From: Phallus indusiatus
Lineage: Eukaryota > Basidiomycota > Agaricomycetes > Phallales > Phallaceae
Length of the DNA: 64,000 bases
Assembly: GCA_027605045.1 (NCBI GenBank)
Contig: JAQFWX010000048.1
Span: forward strand, 380,894-444,893
Direction of reading: 5' to 3'
Under the pieces are notes generated by a model. That model saw nothing but the letters and a program-made list of their open reading frames with translations, ran no database searches and was not told the origin of the DNA. Both the position numbers and the translations under genes were made by a program. Position 1 is the stretch's first letter. Each line of letters starts with the position of its first letter. Positions 21,455 through 31,766 of this stretch are shown in pieces.

Positions 21455-22735
21455 ATGGAGGGTCGCCTTCTGTTCGCTATCCCTAAGAAAGGTCTATTGA
21501 ACAGCCTGTTTAACCAAATGAATTCCTGAAGACCTTTTCAGGCCGATTACACGAGAAAACACTGGAGCTACTTGCAGGCTTGTCGCTTTCATATCTTCTC
21601 TCCGTTATCATATCTAATTGGATCACCTTGAAGGCGCTGATATTCAGTTCAGAAAGACCAACCGATTGGACCTGTCACTAGTGTTAAACCATCGTATCGC
21701 GTTGTATGTCGTTTATTTTCTATTATTTTGGAGTTATGTTAATATCGTTTGCTTGTAGAGTTTTTCTTCCTGCCTCCGATATCCCATCATACGTAGGGAA
21801 AGGAGATGTAGATCTTGGTATTACTGGGCACGATGTCATTCTCGAGGCAGAAATGTCTGAGCATGTCACGGAAGTCTTGCGGCTTGGCTTCGGAAAGTGT
21901 TCATTACAAGTATGCTCATAACGGTTCAACGCGAAAAAAAAAGTGTACTGACTCGATTAAAAGGTTCAGGTGCCAGAGCATTCATCGATCAAGACTGTAG
22001 AAGACCTGGCTGGGAAACGCGTCGTCACGTCTTTCGAAACCGTGGCAAAAAGGTTCTTTTCGGAGTTAGATGATAGATTGCAATTAGGCGAAGAGCAATG
22101 TACACAAATACAATATGTCGGTGGGAGCGTCGAAGCGGCTTGTGCTCTTGGTCTGGCTGACGGTATTGGTATGTCCGATCGGTCGCTGCATTCAAGTTTC
22201 ACGAACTGACCACATTGATTCTTAGTTGATCTTGTTGGTACGCTTAATAAAGCTTAAAAATAGAGGTTCATGATATTAATTATCGTGCCAGAGTCTGGCG
22301 ATACAATGCGTGCAGCTGGCTTGCATGCAATCGGGACGCTCTTGGAAACTGAAGCTGTGCTAATTAAGTCTACGAAACGGAAGCATTCGGACTTGGAACC
22401 ACTGATTGAACGTATTACAAGTCGTATAGCCGGCGTCGTCGCTAGCACCAAGTAGGCCCCCTTTCTATCTTTACTCTTCTGACACTTGTGCTAATACGTA
22501 TTTGCTATGTAGATATGTGCTATGTCAATACAACATTACTAGGGAACTCCTGCACCAAGCCACGGCTATTACACCGGGTCGTAGAGCACCAACAATTTCA
22601 CCTTTAGATAACAACGGATGGGTAGCTGTCAGTAGTATGGTTGAAAAGAAAAAAGCAGCCGATATCATGGATCAGCTAGTGGAAATAGGAGCTAAAGACG
22701 TTCTGATTATTCGCCTAGACAATTGTAGAGTCTAG
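21455..22735 (+). CDS. HIS1: ATP phosphoribosyltransferase (histidine biosynthesis, step 1)
   Basis: Catalyses ATP + PRPP to phosphoribosyl-ATP, the first and feedback-controlled step of histidine synthesis, in the cytosol. Exons 21455-21491, 21542-21577, 21634-21703, 21759-21909, 21970-22168, 22226-22237, 22292-22451 and 22513-22735 give 295 residues, close to the yeast enzyme. Visible are RLLFAIPKKG, GADIQFRKTNRLDLSL, VFLPASDIPSYVGKGDVDLGITG, the signature around GGSVEAACALGLADGIVDLVESGDTM, and a C-terminal regulatory domain (GRRAPTISPL, WVAVSSMVEKK). Two splice features are odd: intron 2 has a GC donor (21578), and exon 6 is only 12 nt and encodes the DLV core of the signature. The frame is intact throughout. 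Confidence 0.93.
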
Positions 22736-23314
22736 AACGCAGATTCAAAAGAAAATTGCAGTTTATTATACGTCACCATAAGCTGGGTTTATTGCACCCA
22801 GTCCTCCGCCGGCTGTGCACTCGCAACCTACGACTGTTCACATTACCACCAGCGTTTGAACTTTGAGGCCCTCGCCGTGTTGTAACACCATTTTTGTGAT
22901 CACACGCTCAAAATGCTTTTTTTTCAATGACATGTTTTGGGCTAAATTGATTATATCAAGTAGAGAACTTTTTTGGAAGATAGGTATGACCGAAGGATCG
23001 CAAAAGGTCATCTGACAAAACCTTGCCACCGAAGAGTATTAACCGAATAAACCGAATAGTGACTATTGTGAAAATTACGTCAAGATTATTTCCTCAAGTA
23101 ATAAAAGTTGGCTGAACGAAGTTTGTAGACATGAAAAGCTGACAATAATGGCTTAGGTGCCAGGAGACAACACTCTTCCTTCGAGCTCGAAGCAGGCAAG
23201 CGAAGGGTCTAGTGACTCTATATGATAAAGAACGCGATAAATTCCAATATGAAAATTCCGTAGAAGTATACAAAAGTTAGGGATATATAGATATATGTAT
23301 GATAAATAACGAAG
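22736..23314. other. Convergent 3' intergenic region
   Basis: Lies between the 3' ends of HIS1 and the AN1 gene. No coding signal; poly-T and poly-A stretches as expected of 3' regions. Confidence 0.5.
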
Positions 23315-24491
23315 CTACATCAATAAACACTGATCATTCTTGCGATTAGCAATAACGGCCTCCAATTCGGCTAATTGGACCTTCTCTTTATCAGACAGAA
23401 GCTAGAAACAATTTCCATTGAAACCGTGCCCGAAATCGGAGAAAGAAGAGAGAGAAAGATACGCACACCCTTCTTAGCACGTTCCCTCATTGCACGTACT
23501 TGTGATTCTTGTTCCGCCTTCGCACGTCTTTTAATTTGATTAAGCAGTACCAAACATTGATCGTGGCACCCATGACGTGGTTAATATTGAATGAAGAGGT
23601 TTACAACGAGGTGAGGGAGGCGATGCAGGGGTGTCAGTAGGTGAAGGGATAGGTGAAAGAGAACTGGTGGGTATTCGTATATTAACTGGTGAAGAAAGGA
23701 ATGTATCGCACCGGTCAGTTTTGAACGATGATCCCAGGCTTGTTTTCACCGCTGGTGTTGTTGTTGCTGCTGCTGTCGACGGAGGTGCACGAGGTGAGGT
23801 TGTTGCTTGAGCAGCTTTCATTGCCTTGTTCAAGGTAGATGATACGGGAATCGTTGATGATAGGGAAGATGAAACAGCCGATTTGGCTTTTGCCAGAGCC
23901 TGCATTGTCGTGGAGGACGTGGCTTGCGTAGGTGATTTGTTGCATTCATGTGAAGACGCATGCCGATGTGTAGGACAAAATTGTTGATTACAATCCTAAA
24001 TTTGTATTAATGGTACATAAAATTTCATAAATTTGAGACACTCAATTACTAACCTGACACTTGATGGGAGCAAACAACTTCTTTCCGCAATGGGACTTTG
24101 CACAGATTGGAACACTGCTCGTTTTCGCCTTGCGCCCCGTGGCAACTGGACAATCCGTTTCAATATGCCGTTCCATTCGAAGGTTAGGGTCCTCATTTGG
24201 GGGTATCGCTATTGGTGTATCACAAAGTGGACCTGTGAACGAGAGATGAGAAATTAACCTGGGATATGTCACGGGGGAGTTAAACTCACAAGAGGGTGCT
24301 ACCCTGTTATGTTTTGATGAATCAAACTTCTCGCAAGCATGAGCCTCGGGGTTATAATGTTCGGCACAATATGAATGGTGACAATGATCGCATTTGAAGG
24401 GCAAGAAATCGACCAAGTAGCATTGAGATGAGTGACATTGCTGTCCGACAAACAGCATATGAGAATTCACGGAGGAGTCAATATTAGACAT
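23315..24491 (-). CDS. AN1-type zinc-finger protein (two fingers; CUZ1/ZFAND2-like), with a 1-nt frame break
   Basis: Exons on the minus strand: 24290-24491, 24054-24232, 23712-23996, 23467-23527 and 23315-23401. The first AN1 finger spans residues about 12-60 (CHSSQCYLVDFLPFKCDHCH..YCAEHY..HACE). The second runs from CAKSHCGKKLFAPIKCQ across an intron into DCNQQFCPTHRHASSHEC. An Ala/Ser/Thr-rich linker leads to KTDRRAKAEQESQVRAM and LLSDKEKVQLAELEAV. Such proteins deliver Cdc48 and the proteasome to stressed or arsenite-treated cells in yeast; that role is inference here. The summed exon length has one base too many: after HEC (near 23938) the frame moves by one before the Ala-rich linker. 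A 19-nt intron would restore it but is implausibly short. Confidence 0.75.
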
Positions 24492-26940
24492 GGCGAGTAG
24501 GCAAGGAAGTGGCACAAATCAGCTCAGAGTTGTATCTGACTTATTATACTTGTCGACGCGTCAGCGTTGTTCTTGGTGCTCCTCGAACAGTATAGAACAA
24601 GATCATTACTAAGGAATTGCTGACGTATGCATTTGTGATGTCTGTGACATGCATGACTAAACCGTGAACAGCTCTTGCTCAGCGACACATACATTCCACC
24701 CAAATTATGTGCAGATGTGCTGAGTCTTGACTCGGACGTCGGAAGCCGTTTCGGAGGTATTTTGAACGTCTTAGGAGTCCGGTTTGGCATCCCAAAATCG
24801 ACGGGTTTTGATCTGTTGACGACTACGTCCCCATTTTGCCATTCCTAATCATGTCTGATACGTTCTGCTGCTTGCAGGATGCTGTAATGACGACCACAAG
24901 TCACCATCAACGATTGATGCATCGGAACGGACCAAGTCCGATGGTCGCGATTCCGCTTTGTATACTATCACTTTTTGTGTCGTGATATGGTTTAGGAATT
25001 CTCTCTTTGCAAAGACTAATGCAAAAGAGTCAAATTAACGACACATATTTGGCGATCGGTTCCGTTTGATTTCTTGTGACTTGCGGTGATCGCGTTGGTG
25101 TCAGACCAACCTGAAAACAACTGCGCAGAGTCTGAGCAAGTTCAGGTAGGCACCATCCACAATCATCGAGGGAACCGGAGACGTAATCAGTAGATGATAT
25201 ATCAGTAAGTTATTACTACGATTCAAAATGTGAACTATCAAACTAAGTCTCAGATCTTCCAACTATTTACACTTGTTTGTTGATAGAAGCTTGAACGGAA
25301 TATCGCCACCTCCGGATGAACAGGAATGAACACAGAGTTGTCAGGATTAAATTAGAGTACCAGATCCTTCCTTTTTCTCCTGTGGATAGCGGTGTGCAAT
25401 GTTCCTTCGGTGTTATATAAAAATCTTACAAACAAAAATACTTTGGGGGGGAATTTAGGCGAAATTCAAATTGAAAGTTACACACGACTGAAAAGCTGCA
25501 CTTATCGCCGGAATTTCCGCCAATAGGACTGACCTCCTGAAATATTTTTATATTCCCAAACGAACATATTGTTGCAGTGCAGCTGAATAAACGAAGGGCA
25601 TTTAGAGGCATTGCCTGCGCCGTCTAAGACCTCCGGGTGATGCCGAGTACTAGTAACTGCATCACTTGACTTCTAAACCTTCTATCGCACTTTGCGTCTC
25701 TTTCATTTCGGTTTCGGCCTCAACTTCAGGCGTTAATCAAACCACTCATTACAAAACACGACACATCCTAGTGTCGAAATGCAAGGTATATTCACTATGT
25801 AGTGCATGTGATCTCGTGGATTCGCTGCTTCAATCTCCTGTTTTAAGCATACGACTCGGAAGCGACCATGCGAATTCAGGTTGCGTTCATTATCGACTCA
25901 GTAATATTTCAAAATTCTTAAGAAAAGAAAAGGCCACATGTCAGTAATTCATCTCCGCGAATGACGCCTTGAGTGCCGTTTGCCACACCGTAAGCCCTTT
26001 CTACTCCTAAAAATTATCTTTCAAGGTCATTATCTTTGTATGTATGAATATTACTGTAAAGAAGCCGTTAAGGTTTAATTTCAGCTTTGCCGAAAATTCA
26101 GTTGTGGCTTGTTTGCCCGCATCGCACGCGGCGTGGGGATACGAAAAAAAACGTGCTAATCACCATCATCGATGATTTATCGTACGTTGAAGCTGATCAA
26201 AGTTCGCCATCATTCTGAACCAAGTTCTCTCTGTGACTTTTAGAACAGACTGTGCGTATTCCACTGCTGCAAAGTCTAACTCTTCCAAGGTTATTTATAT
26301 TCCTCCAACGCCATTCAACGATTCACTCGGCACCTGTTTATTACTCCTAATATACAGCGCTGAGTTTACTATAACGAGAACAAATAGCGATTCAAAAAGC
26401 AAAAACAAAACAATATCAATGGTAACAATATATTATCAATCAATTCTCTCCGTCATCACTTCCATTCGGAGACGCTGTACGTCCCATGCCCTGTAATACT
26501 CGGAGCGGCGGACCCTTACTATCTGGTACTAGTCTAGTACTACTTGGGAAGGAAAAGATCGTTTACAATTCACACACATTTTCAGCCCAGCTCCCGCTAG
26601 TCCGTTCGTTTTCGGGTAATCTTGCATCTTATCAATTTTTCACGCGCCGAAATTTTGCGGATCGTCCCAAAATCATTCCCTTTTCAAATTTTTTTTGCTT
26701 CCTTGCCAATCAAGCTCCGCCGTTACTCGTTTCAATGTATAACGCGAGCGTTTTTGAGATAGAGCTAAGAGATACGTATGTATTGATTCGTGGAGAGGAG
26801 AAAGAAGCGGCAGAACACACCCGAACCGAACCTTGCATCGATGGAGGTATGAATTAGGCAGCAGGTTTTTTATATTGATTTATGACTAATTATAAAATTC
26901 CACATAGCTTACTTGCATTTTTGATTCACTAGAACCGAAC
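24492..26940. other. Long intergenic region, no supported gene
   Basis: About 2.5 kb with only short unconserved frames on either strand. I found no repeat termini. It may hold a lineage-specific gene or non-coding RNA that I cannot recognise. Confidence 0.45.
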
Positions 26941-26949
26941 GGATCTCAG

Positions 26950-26958
26950 TATATAAAG
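26950..26958 (+). promoter_or_regulatory. TATA box of the F-box-like gene
   Basis: TATATAAAG lies 87 nt upstream of the ATG at 27045, a normal spacing for a TATA box with a short 5' leader. Confidence 0.5.
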
Positions 26959-27044
26959 CGAGCACTATTCTTTGGATTGATCCACGGTCGCTCCAATCGC
27001 TGTTTCCCCTGTCCTGTAATCGCTATTGCTTTCACACAATCTCC

Positions 27045-27947
27045 ATGGCTAAGGACATCCTTTCCCCTCAATTCCGTCAATTACAACCCGAGCTCATACT
27101 TCAAATATTTGAAGCAGTGGGTTCTCAGGGCGATATGGTCACTGCCCTCAAATTATCTCACGTCTGTTCCTGGGTCCAACCCGTTGTAGAATCGCAAATA
27201 TACCACACGGTCGTGTTATCCACCCCAGAGCAAATTGCTTCCTTTGCATACGTTGTCACAAAACGACCTGCATCGTTCTTCAAAAAACACGTGCGCCGGC
27301 TTTGCATAGCACCACAATCTCACCCGGTTCCAGCTCTACCAAACAATCGGAATCTCAAACGGATGATTGCGAGCATTTTGGCTGCTTGTAGTCACGTCAA
27401 TGATTTGTGTCTCGATCAAGCTTGTCTATCAGAGACAACCGATTCACTCAGTTGTCGGCCTAGATTCGTTTTCATGGTCACATCCGCGATGATTTTCTGC
27501 AGCGTTCCGACCGTCATGCTAAGCAATGTGACGTATCTCTACTTACTGAACGGGCAAATACACCCCGATGTGGCTCAGAAAATTTCTCAATTACCCAGCC
27601 TGACACACATGGCGATTTCATATGCAATGAATGCCAGTATGGCGTACATACTCCGAACGATCAACGCGCTGTTACCATCGCGAACTCTGGTTCGCCTGCT
27701 CGTTTTACCTTGGCAGATGTTCGCGAATTCTGGGCAATCCGAAGCTTCTTTTTCACTAGAACAGTCAAGATTAATGGCTGAATTGAACAAGCTCAAAGAT
27801 AGTCGGATCGTTCTTATTCCTAAAGTTATCGGAAAAGAGGAGCAGCATAAGCTATGGAAGGATCATGGAATGGACTGGAATTCCCTCAGAGCGATCACTG
27901 GGGATCACAACAAAACTTCAGGCGTTTCGGTTGGTGAGCACCGTTGA
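27045..27947 (+). CDS. F-box-like protein, intronless
   Basis: A single exon of 300 codons. The N-terminal stretch LQPELILQIFEAVGSQGDMVTALKLSHVCSWVQPVVESQIYHTVVL fits the F-box-like pattern common in agaricomycetes (leu-pro-pro-E-hydrophobic helix, then a second helix with a conserved S/V-C and a Y/H-x-V strand). The remainder looks like a degenerate leucine-rich or helical region with a conserved LTHMAISY core. F-box proteins link substrates to SCF ubiquitin ligases; the substrate is unknown. These genes are expanded in agaricomycetes. No defect is seen in the frame. Confidence 0.75.
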   Translation: MAKDILSPQFRQLQPELILQIFEAVGSQGDMVTALKLSHVCSWVQPVVESQIYHTVVLSTPEQIASFAYVVTKRPASFFKKHVRRLCIAPQSHPVPALPNNRNLKRMIASILAACSHVNDLCLDQACLSETTDSLSCRPRFVFMVTSAMIFCSVPTVMLSNVTYLYLLNGQIHPDVAQKISQLPSLTHMAISYAMNASMAYILRTINALLPSRTLVRLLVLPWQMFANSGQSEASFSLEQSRLMAELNKLKDSRIVLIPKVIGKEEQHKLWKDHGMDWNSLRAITGDHNKTSGVSVGEHR

Positions 27948-28404
27948 AAAATTATTAATTTCCCGGTTAAATTGTCAAAAATGCTCATTGAGCGATTTTA
28001 GCTGGCCTCCGGTCCAATCGCTGTTCCCTGGACGAGCGGTCGCTCTTTGCTCATGAACGGTTCGCTGGCAGAGGTGCAAATCACGTGTAGCTCGTCAAAT
28101 ATACAGAGAACCTTCCACATCGTCGTCAAAATATTTATTTCTTAAGACTATTAAGACTATTGAATATGTATTGATTGTAGATGTTCGTAGTTTTTATTTC
28201 AAATTTTTTTTCCCTTTGGAAGAAACATTTTGCTTCCAGTCACGCCCATTGTGCTCCAAAAAGGCAAGCACGTGATAACACACTCTTGCGCGCCAGATCC
28301 CAGTGGAGTTCTCAGTTCTGACGCTAGTCTCGTTTCTTGATTTGATTTGTGAACGTCAACTTATCCGCGACCACTTAAAACCGATATATCTTTCACACTT
28401 CCAC
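27948..28404. other. Intergenic
   Basis: Includes the 3' region of the F-box-like gene and the promoter of the HIT gene. An in-frame upstream ATG exists at 28303, but the family alignment does not need it. Confidence 0.45.
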
Positions 28405-29125
28405 ATGACTTCTCACTTTATTAAATCCCACACAACTAGGGAAATAGCACCAAGCTGGAAGAGTGATCATGGCAACACGGCAACTCCAGGTGTTGAATCT
28501 TGTATCTTCTGCCGGATAGTGCAAAACGTGGTACCATCTTTCAAAATCTATGAGGATGAACACGTCCTGGCTTTTTTAGGGAAGTAATACTGGGAATATT
28601 GCACTCTAATTGCAAAAAATTGTTTGAAATTCACTTACAGATATTCTCCCAATACGCTGGGGTCACACGCTAGTTGTGTCCAAAATTCATTGCAAACGTG
28701 TTTCTGAACTTCCGCAAGACGTGGCCAGTGCCATGGGTGCCGCGGTTTCCAAAGTTGCAAACGCGCTAACGAATGGTACATTCTTATGACGATTGTGCTT
28801 GAAGTCTGCGAAATCTGACTAAATCGCCGACAGCGCTGGGCAATACTGCGTTGAATGTTGTTTGCAACCAGGAGTACGCCCAATCGATTCCCCATGTGGC
28901 TCTTTTTTTTCTCAAGTGCCCTTCCCGATTCTAATCGCTTGTCAATAGGTTCACTATCACATCGTTCCTGCTCCAGTATTTGATAATCCGGACCACGCGG
29001 TAGCACCTGTGATTCCGCTGACGAATCCCCAGATCCATCGAAAAGAATTTGGTGCACGGAAACACGGGGAACTAGATGACGAAGAAGGCCATGAACTATG
29101 TCAATTGATCAGGAGTAAATTATAA
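28405..29125 (+). CDS. HIT-family nucleotide hydrolase/transferase, with an unusual splice donor
   Basis: Exons 28405-28579, 28641-28775, 28834-28895 and 28949-29125 give 182 residues. CIFCRIV near the start, FKIYEDEHVLAFLD, PIRWGHTLVVSK and the histidine triad HVHYHIVPAP mark a HIT protein, which hydrolyses nucleoside phosphoramidates or dinucleoside polyphosphates through the middle triad His. The triad is split by intron 3 between its first His and the next Val. To obtain the conserved LAFLD-ILP join, intron 1 must begin at 28580 with GG (TTAG|GGAAGT) in place of GT. The only nearby GT, at 28584, shifts the frame. So either a T-to-G change has damaged the donor, or the base is a sequence error. 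Confidence 0.8.
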
Positions 29126-29188
29126 TAAACAAACTATACAATATCTTCAAAGCGGTAGTATAGTGAGAGAAAGAGAAATTCAGAAATA

Positions 29189-30002
29189 TCAGGATGTGCT
29201 CATTGATTCTTCTTGTTCGACATCTTGCCTGCCACTGTCGTGAGTATTTTCAAGTTGGGCGCCCCGCTGAAAACCGGATATCGAACCAGAATTTCCCTCA
29301 ATATTTTGTTCATTAGATGCAACTTTTGATAGAACATCTTTAATATTCGTCCCAGGATTAGCGTTTGTTTTTGGTTTGCGCTTTGTCGCCGGAGCTGGTG
29401 GTGCCGCTGACACATTAATAGACAGTAGTTCTAAAAGAACGCATTTTTCAGTGTTTTCCGGGAGATATAATCAAGTCATAATATACTCACCTTCTAGAAA
29501 CGCAAATTCTTCCCCTCGGCGCGCAGCAGTGGCTTGTAAATTTCGCTTAGATTCTTATCTTTATACATGGCTTTCAGAACATCGCCTACCGAGGTCTTTT
29601 CGTTGAACTGTGCTTCTTTTTTCTCTGACAGCTTGTTGTTGGGCTGCCCTTCCGAGTCTTTTTATAAATTCCTCCTAGACCGTACTCAGAAATATGAACA
29701 GCTTTCAAGGGAAAAAAACCTTTTCTTACAGTGGCGACTGAGATCAAAAACACGGCCTCCCTGTTACAGGTGGATAGCTCCTGTCATTTATCAGTTGTAA
29801 TTATTCTTTTAGAAAGTAAGATTTTAAGAATCACCTTATCAGCTTTCATTATTCGTTGAACTCTTGCTGTTGGTAGAAGCGATTTGCCTGGCACCCTATC
29901 AGCGAGTGGAGGTACTTTGGTTTGTCCTTTAAATTTGGTTTTCACTGAGGTATCTGCAATTTGGGTTTGGGTTTCTTCTTGACTCTGAGGGCTTTCCTCC
30001 AT
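29189..30002 (-). CDS. Histone-fold protein of the DPB3/POLE4/CHRAC type
   Basis: Exons 29835-30002, 29730-29780, 29590-29674, 29491-29532 and 29189-29430 on the minus strand give 195 residues. After an acidic/Gln-rich N-terminus the histone fold reads LLPTARVQRIMKADKELSTC, then REAVFLISVATEEFIKRLG, then STVQRKDLATAARR and EEFAFLEELL. This is the NF-YC-like half of a histone-fold dimer, as in the DNA polymerase epsilon subunit Dpb3 or the CHRAC remodeller. The fold is cut by four short introns; all phases close. A basic patch (TKRKPKTN) and an acidic C-terminus follow. It converges with the HIT gene, with 63 nt between stops. I cannot separate Dpb3 from related family members by eye. Confidence 0.82.
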
Positions 30003-31085
30003 CTTGGGGACGAGGCTGGAGCTAGTTAGAGCAATTAGTCGAGTTTTGCGGTGTGACGGTTTGTGACAACTCGTGTTGGCGCCTATCGCGTGTGAGTGTC
30101 TTGGACGTCTGGACGATTGCACGGCTGGACCATTAAATAACTCCTGCGAGATAGTAAGCGAAATTTGAGTAAGTTTAAGCAAACATTGACGGAATTTAGA
30201 ACGTAAAAAAATCACTTTAAGGAGTTTAAAAATAAACGTGAGAAGTTACTTAGGGACCGTCAGGATAATATACCGTTTTAGCATAGGTAAACAGCACGGC
30301 GTGGGATTTCCATAATTTCAGCTTTCAAATTTTCAATGATAGCCAAAAATGGATGAAATATCATTGTCACCTAGCTCTCACTAATCGCCCTTGATCTCGC
30401 TCTGGAATCCATTGTGTTGGCATTGAAGACCTAAAAAAGCAAGATCTACGATTGACCAATTATACACTAATCCTAGCCCCCAAAACCAACAGCACTGGTT
30501 GGGTCTCTCGTAATATAGAAAAGATAATGCGACAAGAGCTCAGCCCAAGTCACGGCATCTCGAAGCTCCAAACTAGAATTCCGACATTAGGTGGCTTTCA
30601 CTAGATCATCTCGTAACAAAGATCTTGCGGCTTCTGATACGACTTGACACCAAAATATATTACGTACGAAGCAGTGAGATATGATGTAAGGGAAATAGTA
30701 AATAACCGGACCGTTTGTCACCTTTAACGAGATCCCTAGTCCGCGAAGCAGTTCTGTGATCAAGTCCTCAAACTTTATCACAGAAAGGGATAAATTAAGC
30801 AAGTTGTTTGCACCCGGATAAAATTGTGAGATGCGATCGTAGTTCAGTAGGAAGGTTGCGGCTAAAGTAATATGGTTTCCGTGAGGCTCATGCTTCTATA
30901 GGCTCCAGCAATTCTTAGCGCATTTCACCGCCGAAGTTAATTAAGAAACCTTATTAAGGTTTCACGGCACTACAAGAATATAGGATTCGATGAGAATACT
31001 CGCCGGGCAGCAAACCACTCACGAGTCAGAAAAGCTACATAATAACCTTGGGATCGAATTCGGATGAACCTTGTGACAGTGTAAT
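30003..31085. other. Intergenic, no supported gene
   Basis: A minus-strand frame of 71 codons at 30587-30802 reads like a possible helix-rich fragment but has no family I recognise. Otherwise nothing is visible. Confidence 0.4.
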
Positions 31086-31638
31086 TCACGAAATTATTGA
31101 TTGTAACCCAAGCTTATCCACGACTCGCTGCAGGCGAGTTTTACAATCCTCTAGAGTATTAATAGCCTTGTCGTGTTCTTCCTCGCCTGCCGTTGTGGAT
31201 AAGGTTTCGCCAGACTGCAAGTGCTCCTTCATATGATCTTCAGCCTGCAGATCGGGAGACACAAGGTCCTTGAAGCGTAGCTGATTAAGACACTGAAGAA
31301 TATTTTGCAATTCTGTTAATGGAGGATAAGCTGCAGATTGACCGGACAACGTCAGGAGAGCGATACAGGCACTCGCGATGCCCCGTAATTTTCCCACACC
31401 ACGTCCCAAAGGCACGCCAACAGCCGCAAAACCTTCATCAAACCCTTCCTGAAGCGAATTTTCTTTGCCAGCGGTTATGCCTTCCCGGTACCCTGCCTAA
31501 GACAGTTTTCGCTAAAAAATTTTCCGCGGAGAAGAAAATGCACTTTCAACTTACGTTTGTAAAATCATTATCCAACTTGTTCCACTCTTGATTATGAACA
31601 TCATCTGTTTGCCCCCAAATATCCTCATCGTCAACCAT
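31086..31638 (-). CDS. YAE1: YAE1-type protein (adaptor of cytosolic Fe-S cluster assembly)
   Basis: Exons 31555-31638 and 31086-31496 on the minus strand give 164 residues. The N-terminus (MVDDEDIWGQ) is followed by the Gly-spaced repeat of the Yae1 domain: GYREGITAGKENSLQEGFDEGF and GVPLGRGVGKLRG, with Gly every fourth residue. In yeast, Yae1 with Lto1 recruits the ABC protein Rli1 to the CIA targeting complex. The C-terminal half is helical and unconserved, with EEEHDKAINTLEDCKTRL. The gene is divergent from the SET gene with a 128-nt shared promoter. Confidence 0.82.
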
Positions 31639-31766
31639 GATTTATGTTGTTTCGTTTTTAGGCAAGTTTTAGTTTGGTTTTAGTAGGAAGCAGTGATTGG
31701 TGTCACGATGTCATGTCACACACTTTTGATTTTCGGACCCACGGTCAAGGTTGTTCTCCAAGTCTC
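31639..31766. promoter_or_regulatory. Short bidirectional promoter, YAE1 / SET gene
   Basis: Only 128 nt separate the two start codons, so both promoters must overlap. No clear TATA box is seen. Confidence 0.5.

Noticed and set aside
26486..26857. 123-codon plus-strand frame before the F-box-like gene
   Set aside because: No domain, no splice context, low-complexity start; not supported as a gene.
30587..30802. 71-codon minus-strand frame near the histone-fold gene
   Set aside because: No family recognised and no flanking exons; not enough for a gene call.
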